DNA of 64,000 nt from Tenericutes bacterium HGW-Tenericutes-1 (GTDB lineage: Bacteria > Bacillota_I > Bacilli_A > Izemoplasmatales > Hujiaoplasmataceae): NCBI GenBank assembly GCA_002839155.1, contig PGXM01000003.1, positions 62,001-126,000 of the forward strand, in the 5' to 3' direction. The notes beneath the pieces were generated by a model. It worked only from the letters and a program-made list of their open reading frames with translations. It was not told the DNA's origin and searched no databases. Below are positions 25,396-33,840 of the stretch, one piece after another. Within the stretch, counting starts at the first letter, position 1, and the number at the start of each line of letters is the position of its first letter. Position numbers and translations under genes: made by a program.

Positions 25396-26781
25396 TTAAA
25401 ACTCACAGTTTTTAGGCGTTCTTGGGAATGGAATCACATCACGAATATTATCTACACCCGTAACGTACATAACCATTCTTTCAAGCCCTAAACCAAATCC
25501 GGCGTGTTTACATCCGCCATATCTTCTTAAGTCTAAATACCATTCTAATTCGTCTTTTGAAACATGCATTTCTTCCATACGGCGTTCAAGCATTTCTAAT
25601 CTTTCTTCTCTTTGTGAACCGCCGATTAATTCACCTGCTCCAGGAACTAACAAATCCATAGCCGCAACGGTTTTTTGGTCGTCATTCAAACGCATGTAGA
25701 AGGCTTTAATCTCTTTTGGCCAATCAATAACAAAGACCGGGCCGCCAAAATGTTTTGTTAAATATTTTTCATGTTCAGTCGCTAAGTCTTCACCGTGTTC
25801 TGGTGTATTTTCAAATGTTTCTTTGCTTTGAATTAAAATATCGATTGCGTCGTGATGAGTCACAGATTTAAACTTTGAAGATACCACTTTTTCTAGTTTT
25901 GATCTTAATCCTTTTTCAACGAAAGCGTCGAAGAAATCCACTTCATTTGAAGCGTTCTCTAAAATATATCGAATAACATACTTAACCATCGATTCAGCTA
26001 AATTCATATCATCTTTTAAATCAGCGAAAGCAATTTCGGGTTCAACCATCCAAAACTCTGAAGCATGTCTTTGAGTGTTGGAGTTCTCCGCTCTAAAGGT
26101 TGGGCCAAAGGTATAAACGTTTCTAAATGCCATGGCATAAGTTTCTACTTGAAGTTGTCCAGAAACAGTTAGGTTCGTTGCTTTACCAAAAAAGTCTTTA
26201 GAATAATCGATATTTTTTTCACCTTTTTTAACGATTTCGTCGATGTCTAGGGTTGTTACTTTAAACATTTGTCCTGCGCCTTCAGCGTCAGACCCTGTAA
26301 TAATAGGTGTATGAACATATACAAAGTTATTGTCGTTGAAGAATTGGTGAATGGCAAAACTTACAAGCGAACGAACACGAAAAACCGCATTGAACAAGTT
26401 CGTGCGCATTCTTAGATGTGCATTTTCTCTCAAGAATTCACGTGAATGTCTTTTAGGTTGGATTGGATAGTTTTCTGGACTATCCCCAAGCAATTCAACT
26501 TTCGATGCTTTAATTTCGAAAGGTTGTTTTAATTCTGGAGTCAACGTTAAAACACCAGTCACTTCGACTGAAGAACCCACACGAAATTTTTGTATATCTT
26601 TAAATAATTCAAGATTTGATTCATAGACAACTTGAATCGTTTCAAAGAATGAACCATCATTCAAATCAATAAAACCAAACTCTTTTTGGGCACGATTATT
26701 TCTAACCCATCCCGAAACAGTCACAACTTGACCGGCTAGTTTTTGATACTCTTCATAAAGCTTCTTTACTAAGATTTGCAT
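25396..26781 (-). CDS. asnS: Asparaginyl-tRNA synthetase
   Basis: The 461 residues include an N-terminal OB-fold anticodon-binding domain ([20 protein letters not shown]) and a class II core: motif 2 ([20 protein letters not shown]) and motif 3 ([13 protein letters not shown]), ending [16 protein letters not shown] as AsnRS does. It charges tRNA-Asn. AAGGAGG lies before the ATG. The upstream leader is a T-box, so expression should respond to uncharged tRNA-Asn. Confidence 0.97.
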   Translation of the reverse strand: MQILVKKLYEEYQKLAGQVVTVSGWVRNNRAQKEFGFIDLNDGSFFETIQVVYESNLELFKDIQKFRVGSSVEVTGVLTLTPELKQPFEIKASKVELLGDSPENYPIQPKRHSREFLRENAHLRMRTNLFNAVFRVRSLVSFAIHQFFNDNNFVYVHTPIITGSDAEGAGQMFKVTTLDIDEIVKKGEKNIDYSKDFFGKATNLTVSGQLQVETYAMAFRNVYTFGPTFRAENSNTQRHASEFWMVEPEIAFADLKDDMNLAESMVKYVIRYILENASNEVDFFDAFVEKGLRSKLEKVVSSKFKSVTHHDAIDILIQSKETFENTPEHGEDLATEHEKYLTKHFGGPVFVIDWPKEIKAFYMRLNDDQKTVAAMDLLVPGAGELIGGSQREERLEMLERRMEEMHVSKDELEWYLDLRRYGGCKHAGFGLGLERMVMYVTGVDNIRDVIPFPRTPKNCEF

Positions 26782-26805
26782 ATATTTCCTCCTTAAAAAT
26801 TAAAA

Positions 26806-27020
26806 AATCGTCCTTCAAAAAAGGACGATTAAAATAACCGCGGTACCACCTTGATTCCAGAATTCTGGCTCTTGGAGTTGTTAACGCCAACTTGACGGAC
26901 AGGTCTACTTTGTTCTTCTGTCACTCCCGGTGTTCTTTCTAAAAAGTCATTGTATGAGGCTTTCATCATCCCTCACTCGCTATGAACTAGACTAATTATA
27001 CTTTTCCGTTCTTCGATTTA
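26806..27020 (-). ncRNA. T-box leader of asnS
   Basis: The canonical T-box motif AAGGTGGTACCGCGG occupies 26838-26852 (minus). It is followed by a terminator hairpin (AATCGTCC / GGACGATT with T6, 26806-26831). Upstream lies a long structured leader. A Stem I specifier candidate AAC (Asn) followed by A is at 26932-26934. Uncharged tRNA-Asn would pair with the specifier and the UGGN bulge to favour antitermination. Confidence 0.93.
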
Positions 27021-27025
27021 TAACT

Positions 27026-27053
27026 ATTATATCATATTGACTTAGTTTGTAAA
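27026..27053 (-). promoter_or_regulatory. Promoter of the asnS T-box transcript
   Basis: On the minus strand TTTACA (27048-27053) and TATAAT (27026-27031) are 16 bases apart, with TG just before the -10 box (TGATATAAT, extended -10). Transcription would start near 27019, giving a leader of about 240 bases. Confidence 0.75.
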
Positions 27054-27111
27054 TAGAATCATCTTTATAAGATAAAAAGTCTATGTAGTAAGAATTCGCT
27101 ATATGAATTAT

Positions 27112-27465
27112 TTATTGTATTATATTTTCAAAAAAAGACTTGAGTTCATAAATACTTTTACTAATTACATAATACACAACCGTTAAATCAACTTTACCAT
27201 AATCATGAACAATTTTGTTTCTAAAACCTACAATGTTTATCCAAGGAATCTGAGTGTTTTTTGATTTTAGTTCTAAAGATATATTCTTAATGTTTTCAGA
27301 AATTTGGATCAACCGAAATAAGATGGAATCAAGCAAAACCTCATCCTTATTAAAATCGTCTTCGTTTAATTTTTGCGTATGTTCGATTAAAAAATTCAAA
27401 TCCTTAATTATTTTGGATACATAATATAAGTCCCGGTCTTTATTATCCATAAATCTTAATGCCAT
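27112..27465 (-). CDS. hepT: HepT-like toxin (DUF86 HEPN ribonuclease)
   Basis: The 117-residue helical protein carries the HEPN catalytic motif R-x4-H-x-Y in RNKIVHDYG (R82, H87, Y89). In characterised HepT-MntA pairs the toxin is an RNase and the Tyr of this motif is AMPylated by the antitoxin. The frame overlaps the mntA end by 23 bases; an inner ATG at 27450 would leave an 8-base overlap and gives a more family-like start (MDNKDRDLYY), so the true start is uncertain. It is co-transcribed with mntA. Confidence 0.88.
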   Translation of the reverse strand: MALRFMDNKDRDLYYVSKIIKDLNFLIEHTQKLNEDDFNKDEVLLDSILFRLIQISENIKNISLELKSKNTQIPWINIVGFRNKIVHDYGKVDLTVVYYVISKSIYELKSFFENIIQ

Positions 27466-27913
27466 CTCTTAATATATCATGAATTAATGCAATATTATTT
27501 TCAAGCTGATTTACAAGTAATAAGTCAACTTTTTTATGAAGCCCAAGTCGAAGTTTTTCAACCAAACCAAAGAAATCAAGACCGTTGATATTGGCTGATA
27601 GTAATAAGTCAACATCACTCTTTTCTTGAGCTTTTCCCGTTGAGTAAGAACCAAACAAATAACAGTACTCTACAGTATATTCCTCAAAGACTTTACGGCA
27701 CTCATCAGCAATTTTGTCTATTGTTAAAATACCAGTTTCTTCATCTATAAAATAAAATTTATCTAGTTTTTCCATAATATAGTTATACTTTATTGATTCT
27801 TCTTTATCGATATCATTTTCGTAGTTCTTGTATGTTCTTAATGGAATACCAACTATCTGTGAGACTTGGTTTTGAGTTAAACCCAAATTAATCCTTTTTT
27901 CCTTTAGATTCAT
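27443..27913 (-). CDS. mntA: MntA-like nucleotidyltransferase antitoxin with N-terminal HTH
   Basis: The ATG at 27913 has AGGTGG 8 bases upstream (156 residues); upstream GTG codons to 27925 overlap that site. Residues 1-50 form an XRE-type helix-turn-helix (LGLTQNQVSQIVGIPLRTYKN). Residues about 62-156 form a minimal nucleotidyltransferase domain with the exact G-S-x10-D-x-D pattern (G88, S89, D100, D102). Known MntA proteins neutralise HepT by AMPylation. The added HTH suggests that this antitoxin also represses its own promoter, which is full of matching palindromes. It precedes the overlapping hepT gene. Confidence 0.88.
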   Translation of the reverse strand: MNLKEKRINLGLTQNQVSQIVGIPLRTYKNYENDIDKEESIKYNYIMEKLDKFYFIDEETGILTIDKIADECRKVFEEYTVEYCYLFGSYSTGKAQEKSDVDLLLSANINGLDFFGLVEKLRLGLHKKVDLLLVNQLENNIALIHDILRDGIKIYG

Positions 27914-27933
27914 TTTAATCACCACCTATTATG

Positions 27934-27962
27934 AGTATAGCAATAATTGCACTTTTTGTCAA
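27934..27962 (-). promoter_or_regulatory. Promoter of the mntA-hepT operon
   Basis: On the minus strand the -35 box is a perfect TTGACA (27957-27962) and the -10 box TATACT (27934-27939), with a 17-base spacer. The spacer is filled by one operator palindrome, so repressor binding would block RNA polymerase directly. The start codon is about 20 bases past the -10 box. Confidence 0.88.
27938..27952. repeat. Operator copy 1, inside the mntA promoter spacer
   Basis: TAGCAATAATTGCAC matches the palindrome GTGCAATTATTGCAC except for two end bases and the central base, which reads as the other strand. It lies between the -10 and -35 boxes. Confidence 0.7.
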
Positions 27963-27969
27963 TAAAAAA

Positions 27970-27984
27970 GTGCAATTATTGCAC
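27970..27984. repeat. Operator copy 2, perfect palindrome and possible prs terminator
   Basis: GTGCAATTATTGCAC is a perfect 15-bp inverted repeat centred 32 bases from copy 1. On the minus strand it is followed directly by six T, so transcribed from prs it could also fold as a short intrinsic terminator. Confidence 0.72.
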
Positions 27985-27999
27985 CTAAAAAAATTCAAT

Positions 28000-28014
28000 A
28001 GGCAATTATTGCAC
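28000..28014. repeat. Operator copy 3, next to the prs stop
   Basis: AGGCAATTATTGCAC matches the palindrome in 13 of 15 positions and is centred 30 bases from copy 2. Spacing of 30-32 bases is about three helical turns, putting the three sites on the same DNA face. Confidence 0.68.
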
Positions 28015-28030
28015 TTGGTCAAATCTATGA

Positions 28031-28981
28031 TTAACTAAATAACGTTGAAACACCTTGGTCGTCAATGATATTGATAATACCTTGACCTAAAAGATGTGAG
28101 ATTGATAATTGAACCATTTTCGGAAATTTCTTTTCTTCTGGAAGTAAAATGGTGTTTGTACAAACCATTTCGATTAACGGAGAATTCATAATTCTTTCAA
28201 CGGCCTGGCCTGATAATAGTGGATGTGTACAACAAGCGTAAATATCTTTTGCCCCCGCTTCTTTTAATGCGTTTGCGGCTGCGACGATGGATCCTGCCGT
28301 ATCAATCATGTCATCAAATATGACACAGTTTTTTCCTTTTACACTACCGATGATATTCATGACTTCAGCGACATTAGGTTCAGGACGCATTTTATCGATA
28401 ATAGCAATCGGGGCATTCAAGGAGTCGGCTAAACTTCTAGCTCTCGCAACACCACCATGGTCTGGAGAGACAACAACCATGTTTTTAATATTCTTGGTTT
28501 TAATATAATCGGAAATAATTGGCATTGATCTAAAGTTATCGATTGGTATATCATAAAAACCTTGGATTTGAGCTGCATGCAAGTCAACGCAGATGACTCT
28601 AGTCGCGCCAGCGACTTGTAATAAATCAGCAATCAATTTCGCAGAAATTGGTTGACGTGCTTTTGCTTTTCTGTCTTGTCTTGAATAACCATAATATGGC
28701 ATAACAATATTAATCTCTCTTGCGGAAGCTCTTTTTAATGCATCAATCATGATGAGTAATTCCATCACATGTTCATTGACAGGAGCTGAAGTTGATTGAA
28801 CAATAAATACTTTATGTCCTCTAACAGTTTCACCAATATTAATATTGATTTCACCATCTGCGAAACGCGATACCTCGCAAGTACTTAATGGTATGCCAAT
28901 ATAATCTGCAATTTCTTGAGCTAAAACTAAGTTTGAGCTTAATGAAAATATTTTTACTTTTGATCCGTGAAAGATTGCCAT
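28031..28981 (-). CDS. prs: Ribose-phosphate pyrophosphokinase
   Basis: The ATG at 28981 (316 residues, [13 protein letters not shown]) has GGAGGG before it; the open frame further upstream is not needed. The family motifs are visible: the catalytic flexible-loop region [17 protein letters not shown], the PRPP-binding [13 protein letters not shown] and [14 protein letters not shown]. It makes PRPP from ribose 5-phosphate and ATP for purine, pyrimidine and histidine/tryptophan synthesis. The order ispE-spoVG-prs is a reduced form of the Bacillus ispE-purR-yabJ-spoVG-glmU-prs region. Confidence 0.97.
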   Translation of the reverse strand: MAIFHGSKVKIFSLSSNLVLAQEIADYIGIPLSTCEVSRFADGEININIGETVRGHKVFIVQSTSAPVNEHVMELLIMIDALKRASAREINIVMPYYGYSRQDRKAKARQPISAKLIADLLQVAGATRVICVDLHAAQIQGFYDIPIDNFRSMPIISDYIKTKNIKNMVVVSPDHGGVARARSLADSLNAPIAIIDKMRPEPNVAEVMNIIGSVKGKNCVIFDDMIDTAGSIVAAANALKEAGAKDIYACCTHPLLSGQAVERIMNSPLIEMVCTNTILLPEEKKFPKMVQLSISHLLGQGIINIIDDQGVSTLFS

Positions 28982-29046
28982 CTTATCCCTCCGTATACAT
29001 ATTCTTTTTGACCATCCTATATTATACCTTAGATTCCATAAATAAG

Positions 29047-29076
29047 AAAGTGCCAACTTATAAAAGTAGGCACTTT
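29047..29076 (-). terminator. Hairpin between spoVG and prs
   Basis: AAGTGCCTACTT pairs with AAGTTGGCACTT (one mismatch) on the minus strand 11 bases after the spoVG stop. The tail is only CTTATTT, so it may be a partial terminator that lowers readthrough into prs. Confidence 0.55.
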
Positions 29077-29087
29077 GTTAGACAAAA

Positions 29088-29360
29088 TTATTCTTCGGTT
29101 TTGATAGGCGGAAGCTGATTGAAAGCATCCAAAACTGCAGCTTCGATTTGACTTCTCGTCTCGGTATTAATGGGGTGGGCAACGTCTTTGAACTCTCCAT
29201 TCGGCATCTTCCGACTTGGCATCGCTACAAACAGTCCGTCTTTTCCCTCAATAATGCGCAGTTCATGAACAACGAAGCACTCATCAATGGTGATAGCGGC
29301 AATTCCAACTAAACGGTTTTCTCCATTGACTCTCTTAGCGCGAACTTCGGTTATTCTCAT
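29088..29360 (-). CDS. spoVG: SpoVG-family regulator
   Basis: The 90 residues match SpoVG along the whole length: MRITEVRAKRV at the start, then ITIDECFVVHELRIIEG, FVAMPSRKMPNGEFKDVAHPI and a C-terminal helix. SpoVG proteins bind DNA and RNA and regulate diverse genes even in bacteria that do not sporulate. GAGGTGG precedes the ATG. It lies between ispE and prs on one strand, as in Bacillota. Confidence 0.96.
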   Translation of the reverse strand: MRITEVRAKRVNGENRLVGIAAITIDECFVVHELRIIEGKDGLFVAMPSRKMPNGEFKDVAHPINTETRSQIEAAVLDAFNQLPPIKTEE

Positions 29361-29415
29361 ATTACCACCTCTTTTCTTGATTATATCACGATATATAGCG
29401 ATTTAAAAGCGTTTT

Positions 29416-30276
29416 TTATTCTTTATTGACGATATTCGCTTGAAAAATCATATATTTATTCACATACTTCTCAAAAAAAGCGGAAAAATCATTCATTTTT
29501 GCTTGTGAAACTTTTAAAATGGTTGAACCACTGCCACTCATAATAACACCATCACATCCTAATTCTTCGCAAACTAGGGTTTTGGTGGCTTTTGTTTCTG
29601 GACTGATTTCAAAACTTGGCTTCTCTAAACTGTTTTTCATTGAAGCAATAAATGCTTTTTGGTCTTGAGTATTTATGGCATCTATCATGGGCATCAAATC
29701 CGATTGATCAAATCCGATTTGATCGCCTAAATGAAATACATCTTCTGTTTTTAAAAAGACTTGCGGCTTTACGACCAGAACTTTACAGTTATCTAAAGGC
29801 AATTTAACAAATTCAATGATATCACCGATGCCTTTGACGATGGCGGGTTGATCATATAGACAATAAGGAATATCTGCGCCGAATTTGGAACCAATTTGTT
29901 CCATTTGCGAATTACTTAAATCTAAATCAAACAATTCGTTTAACCCCTTTATGATAGCGGCTGCATCCGTACTATTTCCCGCAAGGCCGGCACCGGGTGG
30001 AATGTTTTTTTCAACCGTGATTTGTATTGATTTACCTAAAACATAATAATTCATCATAAAATGGGCGACTTTATATAACAAATTTCCTTCTTTTTCTAGA
30101 AATAAATCATTCGATTTGATGACTACTACTGGTTGATTGAATGTTTCTTCAAAACGTAATATATCAGCCATATCAATTTTAGCATTAACCATTTCTAAAT
30201 CATGATAGCCGTTTTCTTTGACACCAACGACATTTAAAAATAAATTAATTTTCGCATAGGCCTTTATTGTGAGCAC
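29416..30276 (-). CDS. ispE: 4-diphosphocytidyl-2-C-methyl-D-erythritol kinase
   Basis: The 286-residue GHMP kinase starts at a GTG (30276) placed 9 bases after AAGGAA; an earlier GTG at 30285 touches that sequence. KAYAKINLFLNVVG is the family start, PPGAGLAGNSTDAAA the ATP loop and MSGSGSTIL the third GHMP motif. It phosphorylates CDP-ME in the non-mevalonate (MEP) isoprenoid pathway, so this cell probably makes isoprenoids by that route. Confidence 0.94.
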   Translation of the reverse strand: MLTIKAYAKINLFLNVVGVKENGYHDLEMVNAKIDMADILRFEETFNQPVVVIKSNDLFLEKEGNLLYKVAHFMMNYYVLGKSIQITVEKNIPPGAGLAGNSTDAAAIIKGLNELFDLDLSNSQMEQIGSKFGADIPYCLYDQPAIVKGIGDIIEFVKLPLDNCKVLVVKPQVFLKTEDVFHLGDQIGFDQSDLMPMIDAINTQDQKAFIASMKNSLEKPSFEISPETKATKTLVCEELGCDGVIMSGSGSTILKVSQAKMNDFSAFFEKYVNKYMIFQANIVNKE

Positions 30277-30355
30277 TGATATCACTTCCTTGTTTATCTA
30301 GAGTTAATTCTATCATAACTCATATTTATTTTATACCTTAGTTAGAAAAAAAACA

Positions 30356-30685
30356 TCATAGGACGGTGAGTCCAATGATGTCTTCAGCTTTTAATCTTTC
30401 ATACGTTGATAAAATAACTTCACGGTTGGTAAAATCTAGTTTTCTAATGGTTCCAAAGGTAAATCTTGCATAACCATCATGATAATAACGAATCTCAACT
30501 TCCTGATGATTTTGCCACGCAAGGGTAAGATCACGGTTAAGTTGTTCATAAACATCGTCACTTAAGATGGGTTTTTCTTTTTTTCCTAAGCGGTATCTCA
30601 TCTCCTCAAGCATCGATGAGTAACCGACTAACGCATCAAAGGCATTCCATTTGATAATGCCACGATCAACATAACGATTAAGCAT
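30356..30685 (-). CDS. YolD-like protein
   Basis: The ATG at 30685 (109 residues) has AGGTGG 5 bases before it; a GTG at 30694 is also possible. DRGIIKWNAFDALVGYSSML and IRYYHDGYARFTFGTI are the YolD family hallmarks. YolD genes are usually next to Y-family polymerase genes of the UvrX/UmuC type and are thought to be their UmuD-like partners. The frame overlaps the polymerase end, so the two are coupled. Confidence 0.9.
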   Translation of the reverse strand: MLNRYVDRGIIKWNAFDALVGYSSMLEEMRYRLGKKEKPILSDDVYEQLNRDLTLAWQNHQEVEIRYYHDGYARFTFGTIRKLDFTNREVILSTYERLKAEDIIGLTVL

Positions 30686-31943
30686 TATGTCCACCTATCA
30701 TGTCATTTCTCGCTTTGACTGTCGAGGCTTTTAATTCGCTTGAGGCACGATTAACCGCGTTTTTACCGTATTTAAATTTAATCTCATCAATGGCAGAAAA
30801 AACTTCTGCTTCTTTAATTGCTTGATTGATATCTTCAAATAAATTGATTTGCATCTCGGGTTGTTCAACAAGGTTTGTGACACTGACGTGAACCCTTCGA
30901 ATCGGTTCTCTTTCGTAATACTGATTAAAGAGATGCAAACAAGCTTTATAGATTTCTGATTCACTAGAGGTTGGCTGATCTAAACTCAGTTGCCTTGAGA
31001 ATCCACCACCCGCCTCTTTACTATATCCAATCCCAAAATGAATGGTTTTAGCTTTTTTCTTACTCATTCTTAAACGACGACTGACATCGTCGACTAATTC
31101 TAAAACAATCTGATAAACATCAGGTGGAAAGTAATCTCTAAAGAGGGTTTGACCGGTTCCATAACTTTTCGCAATCGGTTTTATATTATTTTTATCTTGA
31201 ATTAAACTTGAATCAATCCCATGTGTATGATAATAAAGTTCTTCTCCAATAATTCCGAATTTGCGTTTTAAACGTTTGACATCAAAATTTGCAATATCTC
31301 CGATTTTAAAGAGTCCCATTTTATTAAGATGAGCTTCCATATTACGCCCAATGCCCCACATCTCACTTAAAGGAGTGACTTTCCAGAGTTTTTCTGGGAG
31401 GTTTTCATAATCCCATTTAGCGATGAAATCAGGAGAATGTTTTGATTCAATGTCTAATGCTAATTTAGCCATTAACATATTCGGGCCAATACCACAAGTT
31501 GAATAAACTTTGGTTTCTTTATAAATTTCAGCCATAATCATTTTTGCGATTTGTACATCTGTTTTTTTATAAAAATTCATGTATTCTGTTAAATCAAGAA
31601 AGACTTCGTCAATCGAATAAACATACATATCTTCTTCAGAAACAAACCTTAAATAGATTTCAACAATTTTCGTTGAGTATTCTAAATATTTTTCCATTCG
31701 TGGTTTTTGGAAAATGATTTTGATGTTGGTTGGTAATTCGAAAATACGGCATCGTCCTGGCACCCCAAACTTTTTAAGATAAGGCGATACCGCTAAGACG
31801 ATAGATCCGCCGCCGCGAGAATGATCAGCGACAACAAGGGGGGTTTTAAACGGGTCAAGGCCTAAAAGGGCACATTCGACGGAGGCGTAAAAACTCTTTA
31901 AGTCAATGCACATGATGGTTCTATGTAGTCTTAATTCATCCAA
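30678..31943 (-). CDS. Y-family DNA polymerase (UvrX/UmuC-like)
   Basis: The 421 residues begin with the palm motif MCIDLKSFYASVECALLG, followed by YVYSIDEVFLDLTEY with the catalytic Asp-Glu, the helix-hairpin-helix thumb (WGIGRNMEAHLNKMG) and a little-finger domain. It copies damaged templates. AAGGAGG lies 12 bases before the ATG; a TTG 4 bases upstream is in a different frame spacing and is less likely. I saw no clear LexA box in the 200-base upstream gap. Confidence 0.93.
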   Translation of the reverse strand: MDELRLHRTIMCIDLKSFYASVECALLGLDPFKTPLVVADHSRGGGSIVLAVSPYLKKFGVPGRCRIFELPTNIKIIFQKPRMEKYLEYSTKIVEIYLRFVSEEDMYVYSIDEVFLDLTEYMNFYKKTDVQIAKMIMAEIYKETKVYSTCGIGPNMLMAKLALDIESKHSPDFIAKWDYENLPEKLWKVTPLSEMWGIGRNMEAHLNKMGLFKIGDIANFDVKRLKRKFGIIGEELYYHTHGIDSSLIQDKNNIKPIAKSYGTGQTLFRDYFPPDVYQIVLELVDDVSRRLRMSKKKAKTIHFGIGYSKEAGGGFSRQLSLDQPTSSESEIYKACLHLFNQYYEREPIRRVHVSVTNLVEQPEMQINLFEDINQAIKEAEVFSAIDEIKFKYGKNAVNRASSELKASTVKARNDMIGGHNA

Positions 31944-32111
31944 AATCTTCGCCTCCTTATCTTACCTTTATTATACTGTTTTTTTATAATTTTGGTAGTC
32001 TTGACAATGATTTTATTTGATGAAAAACAGAATATTTTTTTCGTTATGAAAATATTCAATTTATTATAATTACTAACGATTAAATGTTTTTGATTCAATG
32101 ATTCTTTTCAA

Positions 32112-32138
32112 AGAAAAGACCGCTGTATAAGCGGTCTT
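32112..32138 (-). terminator. Terminator of the pst-pho operon
   Basis: On the minus strand AAGACCGCT pairs with AGCGGTCTT around a 5-base loop, followed by TTCTTT. It begins 5 bases after the phoR stop. Confidence 0.85.
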
Positions 32139-32142
32139 AAAT

Positions 32143-33840
32143 TTAATCTTTTACGGGAAACGAAATACTTATTTTTGTGCCTACATTAAGTTGACTTTCC
32201 AACGTGATTTGAGCATGATATAGCGCACAAATATGTTTGACGATGGCTAAACCAAGTCCTGTACCACCGGTTTTCTTACTTCTTGCTTTATCAACACGAT
32301 AAAAACGTTCAAAGACTCTCGATTGATCTTCTTTTGGAATACCAATTCCATCATCACTAACTTGAAGTATGATTTGAGATCCTAAATTATATAATTTAAC
32401 CGTTACATGACCTTGTTCAACGCCATATTGAATCGCGTTGTCCATTAAGTTACGAACTAATTGAATCATGTGTTCATAATCAGCTAAGATTGTTATTGGT
32501 TCCAAATAAGTGATGATTTCAATCTTTTTATGATTTGCGAGTGGTTCAAGATTATTTTTTACTTCAGTCACAACCGCCGATAAATCGACGCTTGTCTCTT
32601 TTTTTGATAAAATAGTATTTTCATATTTTGATAAGTTAAGCATATCTTGTACTAAGTTGCTCATTCGCTGAGCTTCTTGTAAAATCCGAGCTGATAAATC
32701 CTTGATTTCATCAGGATTAGAAACAAGATTTGAAGCAATCAATTCTGAGGCACCCATTATCGAAGTTAAAGGAGATTTCAATTCATGAGAAGCATTAACA
32801 AAGAAATCTTTTTTTAATGTTTCGATTTGTTTCATGGAGGTAATGTCATTAAATACCATTAAATATAGTCCAACATTGTTCCATGAGGCTGACATTTTAT
32901 TGACCGTGAGTGAATAATGACGATTATCGATGGATAGATAAACCAGTACTCCTTCAACGGAATGATTTGAATCTTCAATCGCTTGATGGATGAATTGATC
33001 GCGGAATAAATAATGATAATCCTTGTTTTGATGTAAATCGAGTGAATAGTGAAATAGATTTTCGACAAAGCGATTAACTAAGACAACTTTTTTATCAGAA
33101 TTCAAAACACATAATCCTTGATCCATTCGATTTAAAATAAAATCTATTTTTTGTTTTTCAGAATTTAATTCACTGATATTGGTCGCTATAAGTTTTGAAA
33201 TATCATTGATATCATTGATAATTTGATTGAGTTCTTCGGATTGTTCTAAAGGCAGTCTTTCGACATATTCGCCTTTTGCGACCGCATTTAATGAAGCGAC
33301 CGTATCTTTCAAAGGTTTTAAGGTTCTATCCGTTGCGACTTTAATTAAAAATGCCGTTAAAGCGATAATCGCGATGCCAATAAGGATAGAAAATAAAATA
33401 AAATCATTGATAAAAGGTAAGATATTTGCGATAGGGATGGCAACACGTAGATATCCGCCGTCATCCATTTCTTTTGCGACATACATTAATGTTTTGTTTA
33501 AAGTATCTGAATGTCTTGTATAAATCGTTCCTAAATCTTGAAACTCCGGTCTAGATAAATGATTATCCAAGGGATTGCCTGATGAGTCGGCTGTCACATT
33601 TCCTAAAGGATCTAGTACGGTTATCCGAACGTCAGCTTCAATGGATTGATATGTATCCACCAATTCATCTGCGTTTTGATAAGTATCATAGTTAACCGAA
33701 ACAGCTTCTAAATAGTTTTCTAAATGATGTTTTGTAATATTATTTAAATTGTTTCTTGTGAGTAATGCGGCTAAAACGATAAATAAAACAACCGCAAACG
33801 ACATAATCAAAGAATATTGAATGATTAGTTTACGTTTCAT
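32143..33840 (-). CDS. phoR: Phosphate-regulon sensor histidine kinase (PhoR/WalK type)
   Basis: The 565 residues show two membrane segments (about 8-28 and 142-165) bracketing an extracytoplasmic sensor, a HAMP region (TLKPLKDTVASLNAVAKGEY), a PAS-like domain (ILNRMDQGLCVLNSDKKVVL), the phosphoacceptor helix FFVNASHELKSPLTSIMG and the ATPase core with N box (RNLMDNAIQYG), DDGIGI and GTGLGLAIVKHIC. It overlaps the response regulator gene by 4 bases and is last in the pst-phoU operon, which identifies phosphate as the likely signal. Confidence 0.9.
   Translation of the reverse strand: MKRKLIIQYSLIMSFAVVLFIVLAALLTRNNLNNITKHHLENYLEAVSVNYDTYQNADELVDTYQSIEADVRITVLDPLGNVTADSSGNPLDNHLSRPEFQDLGTIYTRHSDTLNKTLMYVAKEMDDGGYLRVAIPIANILPFINDFILFSILIGIAIIALTAFLIKVATDRTLKPLKDTVASLNAVAKGEYVERLPLEQSEELNQIINDINDISKLIATNISELNSEKQKIDFILNRMDQGLCVLNSDKKVVLVNRFVENLFHYSLDLHQNKDYHYLFRDQFIHQAIEDSNHSVEGVLVYLSIDNRHYSLTVNKMSASWNNVGLYLMVFNDITSMKQIETLKKDFFVNASHELKSPLTSIMGASELIASNLVSNPDEIKDLSARILQEAQRMSNLVQDMLNLSKYENTILSKKETSVDLSAVVTEVKNNLEPLANHKKIEIITYLEPITILADYEHMIQLVRNLMDNAIQYGVEQGHVTVKLYNLGSQIILQVSDDGIGIPKEDQSRVFERFYRVDKARSKKTGGTGLGLAIVKHICALYHAQITLESQLNVGTKISISFPVKD

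Noticed and set aside
27938-28014. CRISPR array from three repeats about 30 bases apart
   Set aside because: The repeats are 15-bp palindromes, the spacers are AT-rich and short, there are no cas genes, and one copy lies inside a promoter.
28031-29056. 341-residue Prs starting at 29056
   Set aside because: The first 25 residues lack family similarity and run through the spoVG terminator hairpin; GGAGGG marks the ATG at 28981.
32030-32057. Inverted repeat GAATATTTT/AAAATATTC before the Y-family polymerase as an SOS operator
   Set aside because: It does not match LexA or DinR boxes, and such AT-rich repeats arise easily at this base composition.
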